Source: Asticcacaulis sp. YBE204 (lineage in GTDB: Bacteria > Pseudomonadota > Alphaproteobacteria > Caulobacterales > Caulobacteraceae). From it: a stretch of 64,000 nt of DNA. The position numbers and the translations under genes were made by a program. Below, piece after piece: positions 8,389 to 17,799 of this stretch; position 1 is the stretch's first letter; each line of letters opens with the position of its first letter. The stretch lies in contig NZ_AWGF01000001.1 in the NCBI RefSeq assembly GCF_000495855.1, positions 496,001 to 560,000 on the forward strand. Reading direction: 5' to 3'. The notes beneath the pieces were generated by a model, which was not told the DNA's origin, did not search any database, and saw only the letters and a list, made by a program, of their open reading frames with translations.

Positions 8389-9576
8389 ATGTCGCGTCAA
8401 TGGATCAGCCGCGCCGAAGCGCTGCAACGTCTCGATGTCAAGCCGCAGACCCTCTACGCCTATGTCAGCCGGCAACGTATCGCCGCCCGCGCCGACCCGA
8501 CGCATCCGCGCAAGAGCCTCTATGCGCTGGATGATATCGAGCGCCTGTCGACCCGCGCGCCGGGGCGTCAGACCGGTGCGCCGACCCCGAAACCGGTCCT
8601 GACTGGCGGGCCCTCGGTACGCGGCGAAGCGGCCATCGATTCCGAAATCTTCGTCGCCATCGACGACCGGCCGTATTACCGTACGCACGACTCGTTGAGC
8701 CTGAGCGAAACCGAGAATTTCGAGTCGGTCGCGGCGCTTTTGTGGAACGACGAACCCAATCCGTTCGGCGCACTCAAGCCGCGTCCCGATGTCAATTTCC
8801 CCGGCAGCCCGCGCGCCCGCGTGCTGGGCATGTTATCGCGTCGCCTCGAAGAAGAGGCGATGTCCGAGATCGTCGAGGCGCGTAACCTCAAGGGTGAGGC
8901 GGCGGGCGTGCTCAACGAACTGATCGACGCCGTGACCAACGGCGGGCCGCGTCTGTTTTTTCACCAACGTCTGGCCCGTGCCTGGAAGGTCAACGACTCC
9001 AAAGATGTCGATCTGATCCGCCGCGTGCTGGTCCTGTCGGCCGATAACGGGCTCGATCAGGCAACGCTCGCCGCCCGCGCGGCGGCGGCGGGGCAGGGGC
9101 CACTGGCGGCGCCCGTCATCGCCGGTTTCGCGACGCTATCCGGTCCGGCTCTAGGGGGCCGTGTGTCGCGCGCCGAGAGTTTCGTTACGCAGGTCCGCCG
9201 TCAGGGCAATCCGCGTCTGGTCGCCGAAACCTTTTTGCGTCAGGGCATCGAACTGCCGGGCTTCGAGACCGGGCAGTCGGCGTGCGACGCCCTGCGCGCC
9301 GAAAGCCTGATGAACGCCGCCCCCCACATCGGCGAAGACCTGAAAACCCTGCGTGCCGTGGGCGAAGACCTGACCGGCAAACCGCTCGGCTTCACGCTGG
9401 CGCTCGCCTTGATCGGGCGGCACCTGGACCTGCCCAAGGAAGCGCCGTTCACCCTGTTCGGCGTCGGGCGCTCGGCGGGCTGGCTGGCTCATGCGATTGA
9501 GCAGACGGAATCGAAATCCCGCCCGAATATTCGCTTGCGTTATATCGGTGAAAATCCTGTCGTTAACGCGGGATAA
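8389..9576 (+). CDS. Citrate synthase-like protein with N-terminal HTH, catalytic residues lost
   Basis: A 395-residue protein with CAGGA upstream of ATG 8389. Residues about 1-45 form a helix-turn-helix (WISRAEALQRLDVKPQTLYAY), as in the alphaproteobacterial HTH-citrate synthase family. The rest follows the citrate synthase fold: FESVAALLWNDEP, LVLSADNGLDQATLAARAA, LSGPALGGR, LPGFETGQ, FGVGRSAGWLAHAIEQ. In active members these blocks read HADHELN, GPLHGG, FGHPLY and an Asp in the last region. Here the catalytic His is Asn, the binding His is Leu, the FGHP His is gone and the Asp block reads PLGFTLA. Citrate synthase activity is therefore doubtful, and a ligand-sensing regulator is a reasonable inference. 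Confidence 0.82.
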   Translation: MSRQWISRAEALQRLDVKPQTLYAYVSRQRIAARADPTHPRKSLYALDDIERLSTRAPGRQTGAPTPKPVLTGGPSVRGEAAIDSEIFVAIDDRPYYRTHDSLSLSETENFESVAALLWNDEPNPFGALKPRPDVNFPGSPRARVLGMLSRRLEEEAMSEIVEARNLKGEAAGVLNELIDAVTNGGPRLFFHQRLARAWKVNDSKDVDLIRRVLVLSADNGLDQATLAARAAAAGQGPLAAPVIAGFATLSGPALGGRVSRAESFVTQVRRQGNPRLVAETFLRQGIELPGFETGQSACDALRAESLMNAAPHIGEDLKTLRAVGEDLTGKPLGFTLALALIGRHLDLPKEAPFTLFGVGRSAGWLAHAIEQTESKSRPNIRLRYIGENPVVNAG

Positions 9577-9622
9577 AGCATAGGCTCGTAAGGCTGCGAA
9601 CAACGCAGCCGAAGGAGCGGGC

Positions 9623-10420
9623 ATGGACTATCTGATCGCGGTGTTTCTGGGCTTTGTCGAAGGCCTGACCGAATATATACCCGTCTCCTCGACCGGCCAC
9701 TTGCTGTTGCTGTCGCATTTTCTCGGCTTCGATTCGCAGGGCAAGGCCTTCGAAGTCCTGATCCAGCTCGGTGCGGTTCTGGCCCTGCTGAGCCTCTATT
9801 TCAATCGTCTGTGGAACGTGCTGATCACCTTGCCATCGTCGCCGCAATCGCGGGGCTTCGTCGTGTCGATCCTCGTCGCGTTTTTCCCGGCGCTGGTGCT
9901 GGGCGTCGTGCTGCACGACTTCATCAAGACCGTGCTGTTCGAGAGCCCGTACCTGATCTGCGTCAGCCTGATCGTCGGCGGGATCATCCTGTGGGCCGTC
10001 GATAAGTACGCCCCCACCCCGACGCACGATGACGCCATGCGCCTGAGCTGGAAAACCTCGCTGATCATCGGCCTGTTTCAGTGTCTGGCGATGGTGCCGG
10101 GCATGTCGCGGTCGGGCTCGACCTTGATCGGCGCTATGTTGTGCAAGGTCGAAAAGAAGGCGGCGGCGGAATTCTCGTTTTTTCTCGCCATGCCGACCAT
10201 GGCCGGGGCCTTCGCCTACGACGTCTATAAGACGCACGATCAGATGAGCTTCAACGATGCCGGTCTGGTCGCCGTCGGTTTCATAACAGCCTTTGTGACG
10301 GCGTTATTTGTCGTGCGCGCCGTGCTGAATTTCGTGTCCCGCCACGGCTACGGCGTCTTCGCCCTGTGGCGCATCGCGGTGGGCGGGATCGGCCTCATCC
10401 TGCTGTCGCTGGGGCACTAA
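9623..10420 (+). CDS. uppP: Undecaprenyl-diphosphatase
   Basis: A 265-residue BacA-family integral membrane phosphatase that recycles undecaprenyl pyrophosphate to the monophosphate carrier for cell-wall and polysaccharide export. Both signatures are present: EGLTEYIPVSSTGHLLLL near the N-terminus and PGMSRSGSTL mid-protein. Several transmembrane helices are clear. ATG 9623 has AAGGAGC upstream. It ends before a bidirectional terminator. Confidence 0.96.
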   Translation: MDYLIAVFLGFVEGLTEYIPVSSTGHLLLLSHFLGFDSQGKAFEVLIQLGAVLALLSLYFNRLWNVLITLPSSPQSRGFVVSILVAFFPALVLGVVLHDFIKTVLFESPYLICVSLIVGGIILWAVDKYAPTPTHDDAMRLSWKTSLIIGLFQCLAMVPGMSRSGSTLIGAMLCKVEKKAAAEFSFFLAMPTMAGAFAYDVYKTHDQMSFNDAGLVAVGFITAFVTALFVVRAVLNFVSRHGYGVFALWRIAVGGIGLILLSLGH

Positions 10421-10492
10421 TTTTGTCGCGCATCTGGCCCGAAACAAGGTTCGGCGAAGCCAAAACCGCATACACTTTTCGGGATGCGCTTA

Positions 10493-10525
10493 AAAAGAAA
10501 AGGCCTCCGAGCGGAGGCCTTTTTG
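10493..10525. terminator. Bidirectional terminator between uppP and the reductase gene
   Basis: AGGCCTCCGAGCGGAGGCCT (10501-10520) is a perfect hairpin with A-rich sequence before and TTTTTG after. It serves convergent uppP (+) and the minus-strand gene ending at 10527. Confidence 0.85.
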
Positions 10526-10526
10526 C

Positions 10527-11498
10527 TTACCCGTTCACCACCTCGGCGAACTGACCGTTCTTGCGGAAGCGCCAGAGATAGGACGGCACCACCGATTCGA
10601 CGGCGGTCGGCGCGATGGCCAGATCCTTGAAGCCCAACGTCTTGCCGGTGACGATATTGTCGCTTTGCAGCAGCGTCACCTGATCGTTGGTCAGCAGCGG
10701 CTTGATCAGGAACGAGGAAAAATCGCCGACCAGCGCGATCAGGCGCGCCGCAAAGACCGGCATCCATACCAGCGGGCGCGGGGACTGCACTTCCTGACCG
10801 ACATATTTGACCAGATCGTTGAAGGTAAACACTTCCGGACCACCCAGCTCAAACGTCTGACCGGCATAGGCGGCATTGCCCAGCACGTCACCGATGGCGC
10901 GGGCGACGTCGCCGACATAAACGGGCTGGAACTTCGTCTTGCCGCCACCGATCGACGGCATGATCGGGAACATCTTCACCTGCTCGGCAAGGCCCGTGAA
11001 GAAACCGTCCTGCGGCCCAAAGATGACCGACGGGCGCACGACGATGGCCGAGGCGATGGCCTTGCGCACGGCGGCTTCGGCCTGACCCTTGGAGGCGGCA
11101 TATTTCGAGCCGGATTTTTCATTGGCGCCGATGGCCGAAACCTGCACGAAGTCGCTGATCCCGCGCGCGGCGGCGGCCTCAGAGATGGCCTTGGACGCAC
11201 CACGGTGCAGTTCGTCGAAGCTCTGCGACGGCGTTTCATAGAGGATGCCGACCAGATTGACGACCGCCGAGGCACCGTTCAGCGCGGCGGCAATATCGGC
11301 CTCCTTGCGCACATCACAGCGGGTGACCTGAATCTGACCGACACCACCCAGGGGCTTCAAATCATAAGCGTAGGTCGCCTTGCGCACGGCGACGCGGACG
11401 CGCCAGCCGCGCTGGGCGAGGGCGCGCACGACCTGCTTACCGACGAAGCCGGAGCCGCCGAACACCGTAACCAGTTTCGTGTCGAACGGAGTAGCCAT
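10527..11498 (-). CDS. NDUFA9-like NAD(P)-binding atypical SDR protein
   Basis: A 323-residue protein from ATG 11498, preceded by AGGACC. The Rossmann start VTVFGGSGFVGKQVVRALAQ and the later VVNLVGILYE, SVIFGPQDGF and FELGGPEVF blocks match the complex I NDUFA9-like/atypical SDR family common in alphaproteobacteria. In mitochondria NDUFA9 is an accessory subunit of complex I; bacterial homologues are usually encoded away from the nuo operon and their role is not settled. Transcription is divergent from the tRNA-Leu region. Confidence 0.85.
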   Translation of the reverse strand: MATPFDTKLVTVFGGSGFVGKQVVRALAQRGWRVRVAVRKATYAYDLKPLGGVGQIQVTRCDVRKEADIAAALNGASAVVNLVGILYETPSQSFDELHRGASKAISEAAAARGISDFVQVSAIGANEKSGSKYAASKGQAEAAVRKAIASAIVVRPSVIFGPQDGFFTGLAEQVKMFPIMPSIGGGKTKFQPVYVGDVARAIGDVLGNAAYAGQTFELGGPEVFTFNDLVKYVGQEVQSPRPLVWMPVFAARLIALVGDFSSFLIKPLLTNDQVTLLQSDNIVTGKTLGFKDLAIAPTAVESVVPSYLWRFRKNGQFAEVVNG

Positions 11499-11718
11499 GG
11501 GAAAGGTCCTGAAAGCGCTGTGGGTAAGAGGTAATATCCTCAATTAGCGCATGGCCATAGACGCCGCAATCCCCAAGCGGGGCACGGAATATGTTTTTGC
11601 GGCCAAGCATCTGTGGAAATGTCACAAAGCGCAAAAAATGTCATTGACCTGCCCGGTCATTATCGGTATCAGGCCCTCCTCCGGTCGCGAGATCGGGGAA
11701 CTACCACCTAAGACGAGT

Positions 11719-11805
<87 letters not shown>

Positions 11806-11914
11806 TCTTAGAGTTCGCTGATGTCCGCGAACGTTTGAAAAATCCTTTAAAATCTGATAGATTTAACGGCATTCCTCCGGGGATGTCCGCTTTCGTCCGT
11901 CTGCATCCGGGCGG

Positions 11915-11978
11915 TTTGGGGGTATCCTTGGGGGTACGAAACCGAAAATACCCCCACCGCAACGGATCATACCCCCAA
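11915..11978. promoter_or_regulatory. Integrase arm-type motif cluster, left end
   Basis: Two direct TTGGGGGTA motifs (G-runs at 11918 and 11930, 12 bp apart) and two inverted TACCCCCA motifs (11949-11956 and 11970-11977), the last touching the integrase start codon. The same pair with the same 12-bp spacing lies just inside attR. These are probable binding sites for the arm-binding domain of the integrase and may also regulate its promoter. Confidence 0.6.
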
Positions 11979-13195
11979 TGGCGCTTTCAGACGCTTCCAT
12001 TCGTGCCGCGAAGGCGCAGGCAAAGCCTTATAAACTAACGGATGGCGGAGGGTTGTTTCTTTTGGTGACGCCCGCCGGTGGTAAGCTCTGGCGCTTCAAA
12101 TATCGCTATAACGGGGCCGAAAAGCTTCTGGCGCTGGGGGTATATCCGGAAGTTGGTCTGAAACAGGCCCGCCAGCGTCATGACGAGGCAAAGAAGCTGC
12201 TGGCGAACGGTGTCGATCCGAATGCGGATAAGAAGCGGCAAGCCTTGGCGGCGACCCTATCGGCCAGCAATACGTTTGACAGTATCGCGGCGGAGCTCAT
12301 CGACCTGAAAGAACGCGAAGGCCTGTCTGTCTCAACCCTGATCAAACAAAAATGGTTCAGGTCGCAATTGCAGTCGGCTATCGGCGACCGTCCGGTGTCC
12401 GACATTGAGCCTATGGAAGTTCTGGCGGCGCTCAAGGCAATCGAAAGGCGCGGCAACTATGAAACGTCCAAACGTACCCGCGCCTTCGCCGACCGGGTGT
12501 TTCGCTATGCGATCATTACGGGACGGGCAAAAGCCAATCCGGCGACAGGGCTGGGGGATGCCCTCATATCCGGAAAGGTGAAGCACCATGCCGCAATCAT
12601 CGACGCAGCGGGCGTAGGGACGCTCCTGCGCGCTATTAATGCCTATGAGGGTAGTGTCCTGACCAAACTGGCGACGCAACTGCTGGCGCATGTGTTCGTG
12701 CGTCCCGGTGAGCTTCGCCACGCCGAATGGTCAGAAATTGACTTTGACCGGGCGGTCTGGCTGATACCGGCGGCAAAGATGAAGATGCGCGCGGATCACG
12801 CCGTGCCTTTGTCCATGCAAGCGCTTGCCATTCTGAATGAGGCGAAGGCATTGCGTGTGAACAGCCGCTATGTCTTTCCGTCCTTAGTGTCCAGTTTGAA
12901 ACCCATGTCAGAAAACACGGTCAATATGGGCTTGCGCCGTATGGGCTATACCAATGAGGAAATGACGGCGCACGGCTTCCGCAGCACGGCCAGCACCCTG
13001 CTGAATGAGTCGGGCAAATGGAGTTCGGACGCTATCGAGCGCGCTCTGGCGCATAAGGACGGCGACGCCATTCGCGGGATTTATCATCGCGGCAAACATT
13101 GGGATGAGCGGGTTAAGATGGCGCAATGGTGGTCTGATTACCTTGACAGATTATGCGCCGGTGGTGAGGTTGTCCCGTTGAGGCGGGAAGGTTAG
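11978..13195 (+). CDS. Tyrosine integrase, P4/DUF4102 type
   Basis: A 405-residue site-specific recombinase. An N-terminal arm-binding domain (SIRAAKAQAKPYKLTDGGGLFLLV) precedes the core-binding domain and a C-terminal catalytic domain with Arg in VRPGELRHAEW, HxxR in TAHGFRSTAST, the second His region ALAHKDGD and nucleophile Tyr in RGIYHRG, ending WWSDYLD as in the family. It lies directly beside tRNA-Leu and presumably catalyses insertion and excision at the tRNA 3' end. ATG 11978 overlaps a putative arm site, so the integrase may repress itself. Confidence 0.95.
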   Translation: MALSDASIRAAKAQAKPYKLTDGGGLFLLVTPAGGKLWRFKYRYNGAEKLLALGVYPEVGLKQARQRHDEAKKLLANGVDPNADKKRQALAATLSASNTFDSIAAELIDLKEREGLSVSTLIKQKWFRSQLQSAIGDRPVSDIEPMEVLAALKAIERRGNYETSKRTRAFADRVFRYAIITGRAKANPATGLGDALISGKVKHHAAIIDAAGVGTLLRAINAYEGSVLTKLATQLLAHVFVRPGELRHAEWSEIDFDRAVWLIPAAKMKMRADHAVPLSMQALAILNEAKALRVNSRYVFPSLVSSLKPMSENTVNMGLRRMGYTNEEMTAHGFRSTASTLLNESGKWSSDAIERALAHKDGDAIRGIYHRGKHWDERVKMAQWWSDYLDRLCAGGEVVPLRREG

Positions 13196-13201
13196 CTTTG
13201 A

Positions 13202-13765
13202 TTGGCATTCAAATACCGAAAACGTAATCCGGGATCAGGTGGCGCGCGTCCGGGGGCAGGGCGGCGGCCTGATGTTTCCCCTGCTTTGCGTCGTATCATC
13301 GGCGACCTTTGTATCCGGGCTTACAGGGCTGAATGTGCAAAGCATCACCTGAGAGCGTGGTTTGATAGCCTTATTCTACTGTGGCAAGCCGCGAACCAAG
13401 GTCTTGCTTATAAAAACCAGTTACAAGACCGACTCTTTGTCGATGCCCGCGTCGCGTTAGAGCGCCGACTTTTTGTGCGACAGTTCATTTTTGAGCCGGA
13501 CAGTTTCTATAATGACGCTGGCGAACTGACGATTGATTTGGATGATGTTGCTCCCGCTGCCGCAGTCCTTTCGGCGATGATCGGTGGACCGGCGTTACCG
13601 TCGAATCCAGATGCCAAGCCGCCGAGAAAATTGATTGCCTTGATGCGTAAGCGCGCTTTGCACCGGGCGCGTAGTGAGGTGGTCATGTCGCCGCCCCTGT
13701 CAGATGGCTTTATTTTGGGCTGCTGGCGAGAAAGGGAGTTGTGGATAGTGGGGATAAGGCGATGA
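13202..13765 (+). CDS. Hypothetical island protein with GARPGAGRRP N-terminus
   Basis: An open frame of 187 codons starting at TTG 13202, six bases after the integrase stop; no nearer ATG is available. The N-terminus is basic and carries GGARPGAGRRPDVSP, a motif seen at the start of many small phage or island proteins of unknown role. The middle is helical (AWFDSLILLWQAANQG). I do not recognise a family. Its position suggests co-transcription with the integrase. It is followed by an AT-rich spacer with a terminator. Confidence 0.6.
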   Translation: MAFKYRKRNPGSGGARPGAGRRPDVSPALRRIIGDLCIRAYRAECAKHHLRAWFDSLILLWQAANQGLAYKNQLQDRLFVDARVALERRLFVRQFIFEPDSFYNDAGELTIDLDDVAPAAAVLSAMIGGPALPSNPDAKPPRKLIALMRKRALHRARSEVVMSPPLSDGFILGCWRERELWIVGIRR

Positions 13766-13844
13766 TTGTTAACAGGCGTGGGGCATGATTTGCATTTTTG
13801 TAGTGAATAAAATTCGTCCGTATTTGTCCAAAACCCGTTAAAAT

Positions 13845-13866
13845 AAAGATCATTTGATCTTTTTTG
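13845..13866 (+). terminator. Intrinsic terminator after the integrase operon
   Basis: AAAGATCA-TT-TGATCTTT is a perfect 8-bp hairpin followed by a T-run to 13865. Confidence 0.7.
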
Positions 13867-13930
13867 AAATCATTAAATTTGCATCCGACTCCGGGCATTC
13901 CGGTATTGTCTCTAATTCGGGTGCATACAC

Positions 13931-14131
13931 ATGGATACTCTCTCGCAAACTGAAAAGCTCGCCTATCGTATCGAAGAGGCGGTTCAGGCCACAGGTCTGG
14001 GGCGCTCTTTTCTCTATGAAGCCATGAAGTCTGGTGAGCTTCCGGCGTTTAAAATTGGTGGTCGCCGTCTGATCGGGCGTGACGAACTGGTTGCGTTCAT
14101 CGACCGTCATCGTGCCGCCTCTCAGCGGTAA
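13931..14131 (+). CDS. AlpA/excisionase-like HTH protein
   Basis: A 66-residue protein with one helix-turn-helix (YRIEEAVQATGLGRSFLYEAM) followed by the beta-wing FKIGGRRLIGRDELVAFID. This is the pattern of HTH_17 AlpA/excisionase proteins, which bind near att sites and favour excision or activate the integrase. It opens a three-gene run with the HTH/zinc protein and the second recombinase. Confidence 0.85.
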   Translation: MDTLSQTEKLAYRIEEAVQATGLGRSFLYEAMKSGELPAFKIGGRRLIGRDELVAFIDRHRAASQR

Positions 14132-14142
14132 GCGGTAGCGTC

Positions 14143-14580
14143 ATGACCCGTCGTGTTTCGTGTCGCGGTATCCGGACGCACCGCAGCTATACGGTCGAAG
14201 AAGTTGCGCGCCTGCATAAGGTGACGCCTCACACCGTCCGGCGCTGGGTGAAAGACGGCTTACCCGTTCTTAAGGATCAACGCCCGTTTCTGATTTTAGG
14301 TGGTGATCTGGCGGACTTCCTGAGCGCCAGCAAGACGCCGAAACAGCGGTGCGCTCCCGACGAATGCTATTGCGTCAAATGCCGGATGCCGCGCCGGGCG
14401 GCGGAAGGCATGGCCGAATTTGTGCCGGTTTCCGACCTCACCGGCAATCTGCGGGCGCTTTGCCCCGTTTGTCACACCCTCATGCACAAGACCGTTTCAG
14501 CCAAGGCCTTACCGGCCTTACACGGCCTTTTGTCCCTGACGGTTGCGCCTCGTCCGCCGAACATAAGAGACGGCTCCTAA
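14143..14580 (+). CDS. HTH plus zinc-ribbon island protein
   Basis: 145 residues. The N-terminus carries a MerR-like helix-turn-helix (YTVEEVARLHKVTPHTVRRW), followed by two cysteine pairs, CYCVKC and CPVCHTLMH, that look like a zinc ribbon. It starts 12 bases after the AlpA-like gene and 38 bases before the second recombinase. DNA binding is likely. A role as regulator or accessory recombination factor for the following recombinase is inferred from position. Confidence 0.7.
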   Translation: MTRRVSCRGIRTHRSYTVEEVARLHKVTPHTVRRWVKDGLPVLKDQRPFLILGGDLADFLSASKTPKQRCAPDECYCVKCRMPRRAAEGMAEFVPVSDLTGNLRALCPVCHTLMHKTVSAKALPALHGLLSLTVAPRPPNIRDGS

Positions 14581-14618
14581 CGCCCCCTGAATGTTCACTT
14601 TAGCCATGAGGTTTGATC

Positions 14619-15712
14619 ATGCGTAAGCACAATCCCAAAAACGAACGCATCAAGCGCCGCTACTTCATCTTTCTGGAAGAGGCAAAGCGTATGAAAAGCA
14701 CGTCCGTCGATCAGGTCGCAGCGGCGCTCTCGCAATTCGAGGCCTTCACCAAGCACAAGGATTTTGCCGCGTTTCATATCGAAGATGCCCGCAAGTTCAA
14801 ACGCAATCTTGCCGAGACCGTCAGTCCGGACACCGGCAAGCCTCTAGCCAAGGGGACGATCTATAGCCGCCTGATGGCCCTCAAGACGTTTTTTGAGTGG
14901 CTGGCCGGGCAGTCGGGATACCGGTCGCGTCTCACCTATGCCGATGCCGCCTATTTCAACCCGTCGAACCGTGACACCGAAATTGCCAAGACGGTGCGCG
15001 AAAAGCGGGTGGCGACCTTTGACGAAATCCGTCGGGCGCTGTTTGCCATGCCGAATACCACCGACATTGAAAAGCGCAATCGGGCGGTGATGGCTTTCAT
15101 TGCTATGACTGGTGCGCGTGACGGCGCGGTGGCGTCGTTCAAGGTCAAGGACGTCGATATGTCTCGCCGTCGCGTCTATCAGGACGCCCGCCACGCCAAT
15201 ACGAAATTCAGCAAAAGCTTTCACACCGACTTTTGTCCGGTCGGCGAAGATATTGAGCAGGTTTCGCGGACTATATTACGCACCTGACGGGCGTTCTGGG
15301 CTATGGGCCGGAAATGCCGCTCTTTCCGGCGACCAAGGTGGGGTTAGGGGCGTCCTGCCACCTTGAGGCGTTGGGCCTTGCGGATCACGGCTGGAAAGGC
15401 GCGGCGACGATCCGCGCCATTTTCAAAGAGGCTTTCACGGCGGTGGGCTTGCCCTATTTCAACCCGCATACCTTGCGCAATAGCCTCATGGAGCTGGCCT
15501 ATAGCCTCAACCTCTCGCACGAAGAGATGAAGGCGTGGAGCCAGAACCTTGGCCATGAGAATGTCATGACCTCGCTGCGCAACTACGGCAATGTCACCAC
15601 CGCCCGCCAAAGCGAACTGATATCGGGATTGCGGGCAAAGACCGCTGATAACGCAAACGATGGCCCTTCAACCGAATGGCTTTTGGAACAGCTTAAACGA
15701 CGTATCGGGTGA
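14619..15712 (+). pseudogene. Second tyrosine recombinase, interrupted by a frameshift
   Basis: ATG 14619 follows GAGG at good spacing. The first frame runs to a stop at 15287 and carries the core-binding domain and the box I Arg (MTGARDGAVASFKVKDVD). The second frame, open before 15314 and ending at 15712, carries HTLRNSLMEL, LGHENV and LRNYGNV, the remaining catalytic His, Arg, His and Tyr. Restoring one T in the TTT at 15262-15264 joins them as ...EDIEQVFADYITHLTG..., so a single-base deletion broke the gene, or the assembly is wrong there. It differs from the first integrase and probably served an older or composite element. Confidence 0.85.
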
Positions 15713-15898
15713 GGCGGCCTGCAAAGACTTGCGAGGATTGCCCTCGTCCCCAAGGTTGCGCGACTCAGACCGATGCCGGGTAAAACTACACTATGTACGA
15801 TAACGCTTTCAATCAGATCGAACGAGACCTCCGTCCCGAAGAGGGGGTATAGGGATAGAGCTTGAAAAATACATTCCTGACCACACCTCATCAGGTCA

Positions 15899-16888
15899 TT
15901 AGTGATTTTGAGATGTGGCTATCGCATTCAACCTAATTGTAGTTTTGTTTTTAGCAATTTTGAGGCGTGCATGCTCTACTCTATGACAGGTTGGGCAAAG
16001 CAAAGCAAAGTCGGCGACGGTGGTAAGGCGAACTCCTTCAGCAAGGGGGTTTTTATGATGAACATCAAGAAGGGATCGTGGTTTGATTTGATCTGGTGAG
16101 AGCTTATGTGTTGGATCGAACCCGCAATCGTCACATCTCAAAGGTCCGGCTCTCTGACGTTCGCGAACGAACTTATCTCCAAGCCACGCGGCACGACGCC
16201 GAACCAAAGCGCGCCGCTCTTCGTTGAGGCCTTCCATTGCGCCAAGATCGCCATTGATCAGTTCAATCATCCGCGGATTGATTTCGCTTCGCCTGGCTAT
16301 TTCAAATTCGTCTTCGATGGCGACCCAAGCATTTTTCGATGTCTGCTCAACTATCTCTAAGTCGGCAATGCAATTACGATGTACATCGGAAAGTAGACGC
16401 AAAGTCGCTGATTGGCGACGCAATAAAGATTTCAAAAGCTCTTCACTGAATATCGCGTTCGCTTTTGGCCTCTCGATAATTTCAAAACTCTGAACTATAG
16501 GAAACGCAACAGACCATCGATTTCGGCTTTGGTTTCGTGACCACATGTCTTGAATATGTTTGTAATCGTCGGCACCCAAAATTTGTTCTAAAGGACGTGC
16601 CGTACCATGCAATTTATGCACTTTAACAAGGCGACCTTTTAGCTCGTCGTGGACCGTGAGTTCTTTTTTGTATTCTTCGCTTTCTGCATACCCGGTGTTC
16701 GGCTGTTCCAATTGCTTGGTGACGTATTCGAGTACATAGCCCGAACCAAATTGCCTCTGAACAGTGCTCTGACATTTAGCATGGGCATCAGTCCCCTTGC
16801 CTTTCGGCGTGAACCCAAGCCATGAGTCGCCGGGTATCCAGTCAGCTTTGCAGGCTGTGACTGAGTTGGGCAGATCGCCAATTCTCAT
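15899..16888 (-). CDS. HNH endonuclease with long N-terminal domain
   Basis: A 329-residue protein from ATG 16888. The C-terminal 80 residues form a zinc-associated HNH nuclease: CDDCGFDP, LLDVHHKNPL, then FALLCPTCHRVEHAR. The first 240 residues resemble no family I can name and probably recognise the target. It is the last gene of the minus-strand restriction cluster, five bases after mrr. A modification-dependent or McrA-like restriction role fits the neighbours but is inferred. Confidence 0.85.
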   Translation of the reverse strand: MRIGDLPNSVTACKADWIPGDSWLGFTPKGKGTDAHAKCQSTVQRQFGSGYVLEYVTKQLEQPNTGYAESEEYKKELTVHDELKGRLVKVHKLHGTARPLEQILGADDYKHIQDMWSRNQSRNRWSVAFPIVQSFEIIERPKANAIFSEELLKSLLRRQSATLRLLSDVHRNCIADLEIVEQTSKNAWVAIEDEFEIARRSEINPRMIELINGDLGAMEGLNEERRALVRRRAAWLGDKFVRERQRAGPLRCDDCGFDPTHKLSPDQIKPRSLLDVHHKNPLAEGVRLTTVADFALLCPTCHRVEHARLKIAKNKTTIRLNAIATSQNH

Positions 16889-16893
16889 GTCGC

Positions 16894-17790
16894 TTATTGA
16901 CCCGCTTTTTGATAGGGCGCGAAGAAGTCACGATCGATTGTGAGCGCCTTTGTCTCTCGGATCCCAAGGCTTTCCTCAATCAACAGTTCCAACAACCGGT
17001 CTATATCAACCAGTTCAATTGCAGTTGCATTCTCGCGAGCTGCTTCTTCGCGAGCGCCTTTTGTGAAGGTGCCGGTCGTAAGAAAAATACCCCTTTCCGC
17101 CCGGCCTTGTATTGCGCCGCGGAAGTCGCGGATTTCCTTCACCTGTACGGTGCCTGTATATCGCTTGCATTGAAACATGACCTTGATGCGTACAAAGCGG
17201 TTGATAAGAAGGAAGCCTTCGCCATCAATGCCATGATCGCCCGTTTGTCCTGTCACTTTCAGGTTCTCAAAGCCGATGTGCCGAAGAAGCCGCGCGCTTA
17301 GCTCCTCAAAGCCCTTATCCGTCACCCCGCGCAAAATGCGAACGAGCTCTTCTTGGATCGAATCTTGATTGAGGTAAGTTTTTTCGTCCGGGGCGCTCGC
17401 ATCGGCTTCGTCGACGGTGTTTTCTGTTTCCGCTTCGCCCGGCTCTCCGTCTTCTCGCTGAAAGCTGTCATGGATGGTCTTGAACAGGTTGTAGGCGTCG
17501 TCATCGGAAAGTTTTGCCGTGCGGCCTTTTTCGGTGAGGACCCAAACGCCGCGCTGCTCAGTGTCGATCAGCCCGCCTTTGGCCAGATAAAACCGCGCCC
17601 AACCAACCTTATTTTCAAACTTGGATTGGCCGCCTTTCGTCGTCCCTTCGATTTCCTCCTTCGGAATTGATAACCGCTCTGCGATCCAGGTATAGACCTC
17701 ACGCGGTTTAGCGGACGATCCAAGGTCGCGAAGCCCGTCAATGACTGGCTGGAAATATTGAACAAATTTAGGGCCTTTTGGATTTACCAA
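16894..17790 (-). CDS. mrr: Mrr-type restriction endonuclease
   Basis: 298 residues. Residues about 5-95 form the Mrr N-terminal winged helix (FVQYFQPVIDGLRDLG, GWARFYLAKGGLIDTEQRGVWVLTEKG). An acidic linker follows, and residues about 155-280 are the Mrr catalytic domain with GFENLKVTGQTGDHGIDGEG and FQCKRY, giving the D...QxK nuclease triad. Mrr is a type IV enzyme cutting modified DNA. The start appears to be TTG 17790, as no ATG is nearby. It lies between the DGQHR/NDT fusion and the HNH gene, in the same direction. Confidence 0.92.
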   Translation of the reverse strand: MVNPKGPKFVQYFQPVIDGLRDLGSSAKPREVYTWIAERLSIPKEEIEGTTKGGQSKFENKVGWARFYLAKGGLIDTEQRGVWVLTEKGRTAKLSDDDAYNLFKTIHDSFQREDGEPGEAETENTVDEADASAPDEKTYLNQDSIQEELVRILRGVTDKGFEELSARLLRHIGFENLKVTGQTGDHGIDGEGFLLINRFVRIKVMFQCKRYTGTVQVKEIRDFRGAIQGRAERGIFLTTGTFTKGAREEAARENATAIELVDIDRLLELLIEESLGIRETKALTIDRDFFAPYQKAGQ

Positions 17791-17799
17791 TAGCGGTAT

